A DNA stretch of 64,000 nt from CADCTB01 sp964479465 (GTDB taxonomy: Bacteria; Actinomycetota; Acidimicrobiia; Acidimicrobiales; AC-14). Under the pieces are notes generated by a model. The model did no database searches and was not told the DNA's origin. It saw only the letters and a program-made list of their open reading frames with translations. The translations under genes were made by a program, and so were the position numbers. The stretch covers positions 48,006-112,005 of the forward strand of contig CAYZMG010000006.1 of assembly GCA_964479465.1 (NCBI GenBank). Reading direction: 5' to 3'. Of this stretch, positions 16,831 to 24,672 are shown piece by piece (position 1 is the stretch's first letter; every line of letters starts with the position of its first letter).

Positions 16831-18432
16831 GTGACCACCGAAGGCGGGGAGTCGCCCGCCGTCGACGTCTCTGCCGCGACTTCCTCCGCGGATCCCGCCG
16901 ACGCCGACGTCGTCATCACGACGGTCGTCGCCGCCGACGACCCGCGTCCTGCTGCCCCTCGGGCGCCGGCGCCGGCCGGCGACGACCTGGCGTGGGTCTG
17001 GGCCGACGACGACGACGATCACCTGCGCCCGCCCTCACCGGCCTCACCGCCCACACCGCCGGCGCCCGAGCCGCCGGCGCCCGAGGAGGCGACCCAGGCG
17101 GAGGAGCCGGTCGAGGCGCCGGCGCCGGCGCCGGCGCCGGCTCCGGTGAACTCGTCGGGGCTGGAAGAGCGGCTGGCCGGCCTGGAGGAGCTGCCCTCGA
17201 CGGTCGAGAACCTGGCCAAGAGCATCCGCCACGAGCTGCAACGGTGCGCCGGGGTCCTCTTCGGCCACGACCGGGCCCTGGGCGCCCTCGCCGCCCGGCT
17301 CGACGGCGTGGAGGCGGCGGCCGAGGCCCCGCCGGCGCCGGCCATCGACCTCTCCGAGCCCGGCCCGCCGATCGAGGAGCGGGTGATCGCCCAGCTCGAG
17401 GACATGAACCGTCGCCTCGGCGCCATGGAGGCGCGGGTGGAGCCGCTGGAGCCGCTGCCCACCGTCGTGGCGGCCCTGCGCCGGGCGGTGCGGGCCAGCG
17501 ACGACCTCATCGTCGGCGAAACGGGGGCCCGAGAGCAGGCGCTGGCCGCTCTCGCATCCCAGCAGGCCGCCGAGGCCCAGGCCCGCGACGACGCCCTGCG
17601 CCGGCTCATGGCCCAGGATCTCGACCGGGTGAGCGGCATCTCCCAGGCCCAGGCCAAGGGGTTGAGCGACCTGGCCGAGCGCGTTGGCGCCGTCGAGACC
17701 CGCCTGGCACCCCTCGACAGCACGCCGGAGGACATCGCCACCCTCAGCCGTATCCTGCGCCGGGAGCTCGACGCCATCGTCAGCGACAACCAGGCCCGTG
17801 ACCAAATGCTGCGCCGGGCCCTCCAGAACGAGATCGATCAGCTCCGGGCCACCTCGGAGGCCCGCGAGGCCCTGGCGCAGTCGCTGGGCGGTCGCCTCGA
17901 CGCCCTCGAGGAGCGCACCGCCGAGGGCGCCACGAGCACCGGCGCCGCGCTGGACTCCGCCGCCGGCCGCCTGGGCAGCCTGGAGTCGCGCGTCGAGGCC
18001 GTCGACCGGATCGGCAGCGAGCTCGAGGTCCTGCGCACCACCGTCGCCAAGGAGCTGGAGCTGATCCAGACGAGTGCCCGGGCCCATGACCAGCTCGCGG
18101 GCGAGCTGACCCGGCGGCTCTCGGCCCTCGACGGTCGGGTGGCCCGGCTGGACCCTGTGCCCGGCGAGGTCCAGTCGCTGCGGACGGCCATGCTCCAGGA
18201 GGCGGAGCGCACCATGAGCTCGCTGCGGGCCACCGACGAGCGCATCGGACAGCTCGCCTGGGTGCCGGTGGAGTTCCAGGAGGCGCGCAAGCGGATCATG
18301 TCGCTGACCTCGGGCGTGCAGTCCGGGCAGGATCAGTTGCGGCAGATGGAGGCGACCATCGCCTCCATCAGCGAGCGACTGGAAGGCGTCCGGGCCCGCC
18401 TCGGAGCCGCCGCCCCTCCCGGATCCCCCTGA
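16831..18432 (+). CDS. Coiled-coil repeat protein of unknown function
   Basis: 533 residues, no signal peptide or membrane segment. Residues 1-105 are acidic and Pro/Ala-rich (PAPAPAPAPAP), probably disordered. The rest is heptad-rich with about six repeats of 60-75 residues, each with a Pro-containing hinge followed by a basic-acidic helix: LEELPSTVENLAKSIRHEL, LEPLPTVVAALRRAV, LDSTPEDIATLSRILRREL, LDPVPGEVQSLRTAM. It lies between the sugar dehydrogenase and the phosphatase and is divergent from the former. A scaffold or cytoskeleton-like role is possible, but nothing in the sequence proves it. Confidence 0.7.
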   Translation: MTTEGGESPAVDVSAATSSADPADADVVITTVVAADDPRPAAPRAPAPAGDDLAWVWADDDDDHLRPPSPASPPTPPAPEPPAPEEATQAEEPVEAPAPAPAPAPVNSSGLEERLAGLEELPSTVENLAKSIRHELQRCAGVLFGHDRALGALAARLDGVEAAAEAPPAPAIDLSEPGPPIEERVIAQLEDMNRRLGAMEARVEPLEPLPTVVAALRRAVRASDDLIVGETGAREQALAALASQQAAEAQARDDALRRLMAQDLDRVSGISQAQAKGLSDLAERVGAVETRLAPLDSTPEDIATLSRILRRELDAIVSDNQARDQMLRRALQNEIDQLRATSEAREALAQSLGGRLDALEERTAEGATSTGAALDSAAGRLGSLESRVEAVDRIGSELEVLRTTVAKELELIQTSARAHDQLAGELTRRLSALDGRVARLDPVPGEVQSLRTAMLQEAERTMSSLRATDERIGQLAWVPVEFQEARKRIMSLTSGVQSGQDQLRQMEATIASISERLEGVRARLGAAAPPGSP

Positions 18433-18440
18433 TAGGCCCC

Positions 18441-18518
18441 GCCGACCGCGCGAGCGCCAGCGAGCCGGGCGGGATGGGGAGCACGGCGCAGCCGTGCCGG
18501 GGGCGCAGCCCCCGTGGG
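18441..18518. repeat. GC-rich intergenic hairpin repeat (family copy 2)
   Basis: A roughly 30-bp segment beginning CCGACCGCGCGAGCG is repeated exactly at 38794. Two hairpins follow, GCACGGC-GCA-GCCGTGC and GGGGGC-GCA-GCCCCC. It lies just before the phosphatase promoter. Confidence 0.7.
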
Positions 18519-18521
18519 CAA

Positions 18522-18527
18522 TAGACT
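18522..18527 (+). promoter_or_regulatory. Putative leaderless -10 (phosphatase)
   Basis: TAGACT ends exactly 6 nt before the ATC codon at 18534. This is the same spacing as before ATG/GTG starts at 33754, 35852, 46021, 54233, 57553 and 57594, and it supports ATC as the first codon. Confidence 0.5.
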
Positions 18528-18533
18528 CGCCGC

Positions 18534-19094
18534 ATCGACGTTCTCTTTCTCTGCACAGGCAACATCTGCCGCTCACCCATGGCCGAGTCGCTGCTGCGCC
18601 ACCGGCTGTCCGGCATCGGTGTCGATGCCAGGGTCTCCTCGGCAGGGCTGTTGCGACCCGACCAACCGGCCAGCGCCCACGGCATCGACATCCTGCGCGA
18701 GCGCAGCCTCGACATGACCGCCCACCGCAGCCGGACCATGACCCGCGACCTGCTGCGCTCGTCAGACCTCGTGTTGGCCATGGCCCGCGAGCACGTGCGG
18801 GAGGCGGTCGTCCTCGACCCGTCCCTGTGGCCGCGCACCTTCACCCTCAAGGAGCTGGTGCGCCGGGGCGAGGCGATCGGGCCCCGCGGCCACGACGAAT
18901 CCGTGGGTGAATGGCTGGCCCGCGCCGGCCTGGGCCGGCGCATCGCCGACCTCACGGGCTCGTCGCCGGCCGACGACGTGGCCGACCCCTACGGTGGCCC
19001 GCGGTCAGCGTATGAGCGGATGGCCGCCGAGCTCGACGACCTGCTGGACCGCCTGGTCACGCTCCTGTTCGCGGCGGCGATGGCCGCGCGATGA
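18534..19094 (+). CDS. Low-molecular-weight protein-tyrosine phosphatase, apparent ATC start
   Basis: 186 residues if translation begins at ATC 18534. The catalytic P-loop CTGNICRS lies at residues 7-14, with the general-acid Asp in VADPYGG near the C-terminus. The first ATG (18579) lies after the P-loop, and a TAG at 18522 closes the frame upstream, so no ATG, GTG or TTG can give a functional enzyme. Such phosphatases often act on Wzc/CpsD-type kinases, and one is encoded at 10269; that link is inference. The 3' end overlaps glyA by ATGA. Confidence 0.78.
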   Translation: MDVLFLCTGNICRSPMAESLLRHRLSGIGVDARVSSAGLLRPDQPASAHGIDILRERSLDMTAHRSRTMTRDLLRSSDLVLAMAREHVREAVVLDPSLWPRTFTLKELVRRGEAIGPRGHDESVGEWLARAGLGRRIADLTGSSPADDVADPYGGPRSAYERMAAELDDLLDRLVTLLFAAAMAAR

Positions 19095-20335
19095 CCCAGT
19101 TCGACCAGTACGACGATCGTGAATTGTTCGGCATCCTCGACCGGGAGCTCGAGCGCCAGAACACCACGATCCAGCTCATCGCGTCGGAGAACTTCACCTC
19201 CCGGGCGGTGATGGCGGCTCAGGGCTCGGTCCTCACCAACAAGTACTCCGAGGGCTACCCGGGCAAGCGGTACTACGGCGGCAACTCTGTGGTCGACGAG
19301 GCCGAGGAGCTGGCCCGGGTACGGGTGAAGGCGCTGTTCGGCGCCGAGCACGCCAACGTCCAGCCCCACTCGGGCGCCAACGCAAACCTGGCCGTCTACC
19401 TGGCCCTCTTCCAGCCGGGCGACACCGTGCTGGGCATGCGCCTCGACCAGGGCGGCCACCTCACGCATGGGTCGCCGGTCAACATCAGCGGCAAGTTCTA
19501 CAAGTTCATCTCCTACGGGGTGACCGAGAGCGACGAGCGCCTCGACTACGACCAGATCCGCGACCTGGCCAAGGCCGAGCGGCCCCGGGCCATCGTCGCC
19601 GGCGCCACCGCCTACCCCCGCATCATCGATCCGGAGATCCTGCGCGACATCTGCGACGAGGTGGGCGCCCTGCTCATCTTCGACGCCGCCCACATCGCCG
19701 GCCTGATCGCCGGCGGCGTCCACCCCAACCCCGTCCCCTTGGCCGACGTGGTCACCTTCACCACCCACAAGACCCTCCGTGGCCCCCGGGCCGGCTGCAT
19801 CCTGTCCAAGGAGACCCACGCCAAGGCCATCGACAAGGCGGTGTTCCCCGGCCTCCAGGGTGGCCCGCTCATGCATGTGATCGCGGCCAAGGCCGTCGCC
19901 TTCCGGGAGGCAGCGGAGCCGGCGTTCAAGGACTACGCCGCCGGCGTGGTCTCCAACGCCCAGGCCCTGGCCAAGGCGCTGGCGGGGGAGGGGTTCCGCC
20001 TCGTTTCCGGCGGCACCGACAACCACCTGATGCTCGTCGACCTGCGCCCCTTCGACGCCGAGCTCACCGGCAAGGTGGCCCAGGACGTGCTGGACCGGGC
20101 CGGGATCACGCTGAACAAGAACACCATCCCCAACGACCCCCGCTCGCCGTTCGTCACCAGCGGCCTGCGCATCGGCACCGCGGCCGTCACCACCGCCGGC
20201 ATGCGCGAGGCCGAGATGACCGAGATCGCCTCCCTCATCGGCCGCGCCCTCCGCCACGTCGACGACGCCGCCGCCCTCGCCGAAATCCGCGACGCCGCCG
20301 CCAACCTCTGCTCCAAGTACCGCCCCTACCCCTGA
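19091..20335 (+). CDS. glyA: Serine hydroxymethyltransferase
   Basis: 414 residues, the normal family length. It interconverts serine and glycine while loading tetrahydrofolate with a one-carbon unit; PLP-dependent, cytosolic. Visible: IQLIASENFTSRAVM, SEGYPGKRYYGG, the PLP-binding region FDAAHIAGLIAGG, and the Schiff-base Lys in TTHKTLRGPR near residue 226. The start overlaps the phosphatase stop (ATGA), so the two are probably co-translated. Confidence 0.97.
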   Translation: MTQFDQYDDRELFGILDRELERQNTTIQLIASENFTSRAVMAAQGSVLTNKYSEGYPGKRYYGGNSVVDEAEELARVRVKALFGAEHANVQPHSGANANLAVYLALFQPGDTVLGMRLDQGGHLTHGSPVNISGKFYKFISYGVTESDERLDYDQIRDLAKAERPRAIVAGATAYPRIIDPEILRDICDEVGALLIFDAAHIAGLIAGGVHPNPVPLADVVTFTTHKTLRGPRAGCILSKETHAKAIDKAVFPGLQGGPLMHVIAAKAVAFREAAEPAFKDYAAGVVSNAQALAKALAGEGFRLVSGGTDNHLMLVDLRPFDAELTGKVAQDVLDRAGITLNKNTIPNDPRSPFVTSGLRIGTAAVTTAGMREAEMTEIASLIGRALRHVDDAAALAEIRDAAANLCSKYRPYP

Positions 20336-20339
20336 TGGG

Positions 20340-20500
20340 GTTTCGAACTCACTCGCTCGCTGCGCTCGCTCCGTTCGTTCGAGCTAGTCGAGCTCCGGAC
20401 GTCCGGCGGAGCCGGCCGCCCTCCGCCGTTCCTCCTTTGGCCGACAGCCGGCTGAGGCCGCCTCCGGCGGCGCCCGGCGGCCGCCGGCGGTGAACTGCTG
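20340..20500. repeat. GC-rich intergenic hairpin repeat (family copy 3)
   Basis: Fills the gap between glyA and the WecA-like gene. It includes CTCGCTGCGCTCGC (the reverse complement resembles the core of copies 2 and 5), CCGGC-GGA-GCCGG, and the GGCCGCCTCCGGCGGCG shared with copy 1. No ORF with coding signs. Confidence 0.6.
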
Positions 20501-20502
20501 AC

Positions 20503-21675
20503 ATGTGGCGTTACGCCGTCGTCTTCGGGGTCGCGGCGGCGGTGACCTTCACCCTCACGCCGGCGGTGACCCGACTGTCGACCCGGTGGGGGGCGGTCGT
20601 CATGCCCGACGAGCGGCGGATCCACGAGCGGCCCACGCCGACTCTGGGTGGCATCGCCATGCTGATCGCCCTGTTGGCGGCCATGGGTGTGGCTCGCGTG
20701 CTGCCCGGCTTCGGGCCCATCTTCGAATCCTCCGAGCCCTTCGGCCTGGCCATCGCCGCCATCGTGATCCTGGCCGTGGGCATGCTCGACGACCTGCGCG
20801 AGGTCTCGGCGCCGGCCAAGGTCGCCGGCCAGGTCTTCGCCGCCTCCATCCTCGGCCTGGCCGGCGTGGTGATGTTCTACTTCCGGGTCCCGTTCTTCGA
20901 CTTCTACGTGCTGTCGCCCGACCTCGGCTTCCTGGTCACCGTGCTGTGGGTGGTCGCCCTGGCCAACGCGGTGAACCTGATCGACGGGCTCGACGGCCTG
21001 GCCACCGGGGTGATCGCCATCGCCGCCGGCGCCTTCTTCGTCTACTCCTACCGCCTGTCCGACGTCGGCCTGCTCTCCTCGGACAACATGGCGCCCCTCA
21101 TCGTGGCCATCACCTGCGGCATGTGCGTGGGCTTCCTGCCGCACAACTTCCACCCGGCGAAGATCTTCATGGGCGACAGCGGCGCCCTGCTCCTGGGCTT
21201 GCTGATGGCCGCCACCACGATTTCGGTGGGCGGCCGCACCGCCGACCAGTTCAGCGGCCAGACCTACTTCTTCTTCGCCCCCCTCGTCATCCCGTTCGTG
21301 ATCCTGGGGGTGCCGTTCGTCGACACCGCCCTGGCCATCATCCGCCGCGCCCGCCGGGGGTCCTCCCTGTCCCAGGCCGACAAGGAGCATCTTCACCACC
21401 GCCTCATGCGCCAAGGCCACGGCCAGCGGCGATCGGTGCTCATCCTGTGGGCGTGGACGGCCATCCTCTCGGGCGTCGTCCTGGTCCCGACCTACACCAA
21501 CCAGGGCAACGCCGTGGTGCCCTTCGCCGTCGCCGGCCTCGCCGTGCTGCTCTACACGCTGTTCCACCCCGGCGTCCGCCAAACGGCTCGCCAGCTGGAG
21601 GAGGAGGACGACGACTCCTCGGTGTGGCCCAAGCCGCCGGCGCCCGGTTTGCAGCGACGGCAAGGTTTCCCGTAG
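20503..21675 (+). CDS. Polyprenyl-phosphate GlcNAc-1-phosphate transferase (WecA/TagO-like)
   Basis: 390 residues with about eleven membrane segments. It transfers HexNAc-1-phosphate from UDP-sugar to undecaprenyl or decaprenyl phosphate on the cytosolic face. Motifs: DERRIHERPTPTLGG, VGMLDDLREV, NAVNLIDGLDGLATG, HPAKIFMGDSGALLLG and the HLHHRL C-terminal loop characteristic of WecA/TagO rather than MraY. It is an entry point for wall polysaccharide (arabinogalactan-linker or teichoic-acid type). It lies immediately before the ATP synthase operon, an order commonly seen in actinobacteria. Confidence 0.9.
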   Translation: MWRYAVVFGVAAAVTFTLTPAVTRLSTRWGAVVMPDERRIHERPTPTLGGIAMLIALLAAMGVARVLPGFGPIFESSEPFGLAIAAIVILAVGMLDDLREVSAPAKVAGQVFAASILGLAGVVMFYFRVPFFDFYVLSPDLGFLVTVLWVVALANAVNLIDGLDGLATGVIAIAAGAFFVYSYRLSDVGLLSSDNMAPLIVAITCGMCVGFLPHNFHPAKIFMGDSGALLLGLLMAATTISVGGRTADQFSGQTYFFFAPLVIPFVILGVPFVDTALAIIRRARRGSSLSQADKEHLHHRLMRQGHGQRRSVLILWAWTAILSGVVLVPTYTNQGNAVVPFAVAGLAVLLYTLFHPGVRQTARQLEEEDDDSSVWPKPPAPGLQRRQGFP

Positions 21676-21678
21676 ATT
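21649..21678 (+). promoter_or_regulatory. Putative promoter of the ATP synthase operon
   Basis: TTGCAG at 21649-21654, an 18-nt spacer and TAGATT at 21673-21678, overlapping the end of the WecA-like gene. Transcription would begin near 21686, 28 nt before the first start codon. Confidence 0.45.
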
Positions 21679-21713
21679 GCGCGCATATTCACAAGCGGTC
21701 GCTAAGGGGACGG

Positions 21714-22031
21714 GTGGAACTGCGTGAGAAGGTAGCCGGGCTGACCCGTGCTGTCATCGCGCCCGGCGCCGGCCCCCACCAGGATCTCTACAACGGCGCC
21801 GGCGAGGGCATGTCCCGGGCCTTCGAGCTGGCGCTCACGCCCGCCATCCTCGGTGGCGCCGGCTACCTACTCGACCGCTGGCTCGGTCTCCTTCCGGTGT
21901 TCACCATCCTGTTCTTCCTGGTGGCGATGGTCGGCCTGATGGCCCGCATGTACTACGCGTACGACGCCAAGATGAAGGACCACGACTCCGCCGGCCCGTG
22001 GTCGAAGGTTCACGGGGCGGAAGCCCCGTGA
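21714..22031 (+). CDS. AtpZ/AtpI-type ATP synthase accessory membrane protein
   Basis: 105 residues from GTG 21714, with AAGGGG just upstream. Two hydrophobic segments (ALTPAILGGAGYLLDRW and PVFTILFFLVAMVGLMARM) with the conserved G.GYLLDRWLG pattern of the ATPase gene1/AtpZ family, and a short charged tail. These proteins help assemble the c-ring or act with subunit I. It is the first gene of the atp operon. The 3' end forms a hairpin with the start of the next gene. Confidence 0.75.
   Translation: MELREKVAGLTRAVIAPGAGPHQDLYNGAGEGMSRAFELALTPAILGGAGYLLDRWLGLLPVFTILFFLVAMVGLMARMYYAYDAKMKDHDSAGPWSKVHGAEAP
22011..22030 (+). promoter_or_regulatory. RNA hairpin sequestering a start codon
   Basis: CACGGGGC-GGAA-GCCCCGTG: an 8-bp perfect stem with a GNRA-type loop. 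The last three bases are the GTG start of the gene at 22028. Translation of the upstream gene would melt it, tying the two genes together. Confidence 0.55.
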
Positions 22032-22483
22032 GCGCGCCGGTGTTCACCGCTGATCCCGGCCCCGCAGTCGAGGTCCAGGTCGCCGGCGACATGGCCAAAC
22101 GCATGCTGGGTGTCCTGCCCGTCCTGGTGATCGTCGCCGGCCTCATCTGGGGAGCGGACGGTGCCGCGTCAGGCGCCTTCGCCGTCGCCCTGGTGCTAGG
22201 CAACCTCGCCCTCTCGGCCGCACTGCTCGGCTGGGCCGCCCGCATCAGCCTGGCCCTGCTCATGGCCGCCGCCCTCGGCGGCTTCGCCCTCCGCCTGTTC
22301 CTGCTCACCGCCATCGTGTGGGTCGTCAAGGACCAGGCCTGGGTCGACATCACCGCTCTCGGGTTCACGCTGATCGTGACCCACCTCGGTCTCCTCATCT
22401 GGGAGACCCGCCATGTCTCGGCTTCACTGGCCTACCCCGGCCTCAAGCCCACCCCGAACAAGCTCGCAGGAGGGCGTCGATGA
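22028..22483 (+). CDS. ATP synthase subunit I-like membrane protein
   Basis: 151 residues from GTG 22028 (GTGA overlap). Four hydrophobic segments: RMLGVLPVLVIVAGLIWG, AFAVALVLGNLALSAALLG, ALLMAAALGGFALRLFLLT and ITALGFTLIVTHLGLLIW. Length, topology and position directly before atpB fit the ATP-synt_I group, which assists c-ring assembly and magnesium supply. Sequence conservation in this group is weak, so the call is partly positional. The end overlaps atpB by ATGA. Confidence 0.65.
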   Translation: MSAPVFTADPGPAVEVQVAGDMAKRMLGVLPVLVIVAGLIWGADGAASGAFAVALVLGNLALSAALLGWAARISLALLMAAALGGFALRLFLLTAIVWVVKDQAWVDITALGFTLIVTHLGLLIWETRHVSASLAYPGLKPTPNKLAGGRR

Positions 22484-23286
22484 ACCTCATACTCGCCGCC
22501 GAAGACGGCGGGGGTGGTGGTCTGCACTTCCCGCCGATCTCGCACCTGGTCGAGTGGCCCGGCATCCTCTTCGAGGGCACGCCGTTCGAGGTGAACAAGG
22601 TCGTCCTCCTGATGTGGGCCGCGGTGCTCATCGTCTTCGGCCTCTTCTGGGCGGCCGGGCGGGCGGCGTCCTCGGGACGGCTCGTCCCCTCCGGCGTGCA
22701 GATGGTGGTGGAGGGCGGTATCGACTTCGTCCGCAAGGACATCATCCTGCAGACCATGGGGCCGGCGGGCCTGCCCTGGACGCCGTTCCTCGTCACCATC
22801 TTCTTCTTCATCTTCTTCACCAACATCTTCGAGGTCATCCCGGGCATCCAGTTCCCGGTCAACGCCCGCATGGCCCTGCCGGCCTTCCTGGCCCTCATGG
22901 TGTGGGTGATCTACAACGTGGTCGGCGTCAAGGCCCAGGGCTTCGGCGGCTACTTCAAGAACATGTTGTTCCCGCCGGGCGTGCCCAAGGGCCTGCTCCC
23001 GCTGGTGGCCCTCATCGAGTTCATCTCGACGATCTTCGTCCGCCCCTTCTCCCTGGCGGTCCGGCTCTTCGCCAACATGCTCGCCGGGCACCTCCTGCTC
23101 GTGACCTTCGCCGTCCTCTGCGCCGCGCTGTGGACGGCAGCCCCGGTGGCCGTCATCCTTCCCCTGCCGTTCGCCATGCTGGTCCTGCTGACCGCCTTCG
23201 AGATCCTCGTGGCCGTCCTGCAGGCTTTCATCTTCACCATCCTCGCCGCGGTGTACATCGGCGGGGCCATGCATCCCGAACATTGA
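22480..23286 (+). CDS. atpB: ATP synthase Fo subunit a
   Basis: 268 residues. Forms the proton half-channels facing the c-ring. Multiple membrane helices; the essential Arg is in VRLFANMLAGHLL near residue 195, with TAFEILVAVLQAFIFTIL as the last helix containing the conserved Gln. The short N-terminus before the first helix carries a Gly run. Start ATG overlaps the upstream stop. Confidence 0.95.
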   Translation: MNLILAAEDGGGGGLHFPPISHLVEWPGILFEGTPFEVNKVVLLMWAAVLIVFGLFWAAGRAASSGRLVPSGVQMVVEGGIDFVRKDIILQTMGPAGLPWTPFLVTIFFFIFFTNIFEVIPGIQFPVNARMALPAFLALMVWVIYNVVGVKAQGFGGYFKNMLFPPGVPKGLLPLVALIEFISTIFVRPFSLAVRLFANMLAGHLLLVTFAVLCAALWTAAPVAVILPLPFAMLVLLTAFEILVAVLQAFIFTILAAVYIGGAMHPEH

Positions 23287-23308
23287 TTACCGTCCAGAGG
23301 AGACTTTT

Positions 23309-23578
23309 TTGCTGTCACTGATCAACTTCTTCGCCCAGACCGCACCGGACGAGTTTCTCGACGGTCTGAGCGCCATCGGCGCCGGTATCGGTTACGGCGC
23401 CGCCGCCATCGGCCCCGGTATCGGCATCGGCATCGTGGTGGGCAACGCCATCACGGCCATGGCCCGCCAGCCCGAGAGCGCCGGCATGGTGCGCACCACC
23501 ATGTTCCTCGGTATCGCCTTCACCGAAGCACTGGCCCTCATCGGGTTCGTCGTCTTCATCCTCATCAAGTTCGCCTAG
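23309..23578 (+). CDS. atpE: ATP synthase Fo subunit c
   Basis: 89 residues from TTG 23309, with AGAGGAG upstream. A two-helix hairpin: helix 1 GAGIGYGAAAIGPGIGIGIVVG, polar loop ARQPE (residues 52-56), helix 2 with the proton-binding Glu73 in FTEALALIGFVV. The glutamate and the lack of sodium-ligand residues point to proton coupling. Confidence 0.95.
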   Translation: MLSLINFFAQTAPDEFLDGLSAIGAGIGYGAAAIGPGIGIGIVVGNAITAMARQPESAGMVRTTMFLGIAFTEALALIGFVVFILIKFA

Positions 23579-23587
23579 AGGAGCGCA

Positions 23588-24133
23588 ATGAATCTTCTCA
23601 ATGCGGTGATCCTGGCCGCGGCCGAGGGTGGAGAAGCATCCAACCCCATCCTCCCCGAGCCCAACGAGATCATCTGGGGCGCGCTCTCGTTCGCGGTCCT
23701 TTTCTTCCTGATCTCCAAGTTCGCCTTCCCGGCGGTCAAGAAGGGGATGGAGGCGCGGGCCGACAAGATCCAGTCGAGTCTCGACGAGGCCGAGCGGACC
23801 CGTGACGAGGCCAATGGCATCCTCGATGAGTACCGGCGCCAGCTGGCCGACGCCAAGAACGAGTCGGCCCGCATCATCGAGGAAGCCCGCCAGTCGGCCG
23901 ACAAGCTCCGCCAGGACCTCAAGAAGCAGGCCGAGGCCGAAGTGGCCGAGATCAAGGCCCGCGCCCAGGAGGACATCTCCTCCCAGGTCGAGCGGGCCAT
24001 GGGCGACCTGCGGGCCCGAGTCGCCGACATGACGATCGAGCTGACCGAGAAGGTCGTCCAGCGCAACCTCGACCGTGAGACGAACCTGGCCCTCATCGAG
24101 CGGTTCATCGACGAAGCGGACAGCGCCGCCTGA
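23588..24133 (+). CDS. atpF: ATP synthase Fo subunit b
   Basis: 181 residues. One N-terminal membrane helix (IIWGALSFAVLFFLISKFAF), then a long charged coiled coil (EARADKIQSSLDEAERTRDEA onward) that forms the peripheral stalk. GAGGAG precedes the ATG. Its stop overlaps the atpH start by one base. Unlike mycobacteria, b and delta are separate genes here. Confidence 0.94.
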   Translation: MNLLNAVILAAAEGGEASNPILPEPNEIIWGALSFAVLFFLISKFAFPAVKKGMEARADKIQSSLDEAERTRDEANGILDEYRRQLADAKNESARIIEEARQSADKLRQDLKKQAEAEVAEIKARAQEDISSQVERAMGDLRARVADMTIELTEKVVQRNLDRETNLALIERFIDEADSAA

Positions 24134-24672
24134 TGGCTTTGCAGGCCGAGCAGGTCGACGGGTACGCCGCAGCCCTCTTCGAGGTCGCCCGCGCCGAAGG
24201 CGCGTTGGAGGTCGTCGAGGAGGAGCTGTTCAAGCTCTCCGACGTGCTGGCTTCCTCCGACGAGCTCCGCGCCACCCTCACCGACGCCTCCATCCCCTCC
24301 GAGAAGCGCCAGGAGATCGTCCAGGACCTGCTGGGCAAGGGGAAGGCCACGCCGATCACCACCAGCCTGGTGTCGTTCGTGGTCGGCGCCGGCCACGCCC
24401 GCGACCTGCCCGGGATCATCAAGAGCCTGGTCGAGCGGGCCGCCTCCGACCGCAAGCACGCCGTCGCCGAAGTGCGTTCGGCTGTACCCCTCGACGAGAG
24501 CCAGCGCCGGCGACTGGCCGCCGCCCTGTCGAAGAACCTCGGCAAGGACGTCGAGGTGAAGGTACACGTGGATCCCTCGGTGCTCGGCGGCCTCTCCGCC
24601 CGTGTGGGCGACGTCGTCATCGACGGCACCGTGCGCCACCGTCTCGATCAATTGAAGGAAACCATCAGATGA
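24133..24672 (+). CDS. atpH: ATP synthase F1 subunit delta
   Basis: 179 residues. Connects F1 to the b stalk. Visible features: YAAALFEVARAEGALEVVEEEL at the N-terminus and the conserved C-terminal DPSVLGGLSARVGDVVIDGTVRHRL. The end overlaps atpA by ATGA. Confidence 0.94.
   Translation: MALQAEQVDGYAAALFEVARAEGALEVVEEELFKLSDVLASSDELRATLTDASIPSEKRQEIVQDLLGKGKATPITTSLVSFVVGAGHARDLPGIIKSLVERAASDRKHAVAEVRSAVPLDESQRRRLAAALSKNLGKDVEVKVHVDPSVLGGLSARVGDVVIDGTVRHRLDQLKETIR

Noticed and set aside
17044..18576. 510-codon minus-strand frame
   Set aside because: Antisense to the coiled-coil gene; low-complexity, no motif, and it runs through the intergenic repeat.
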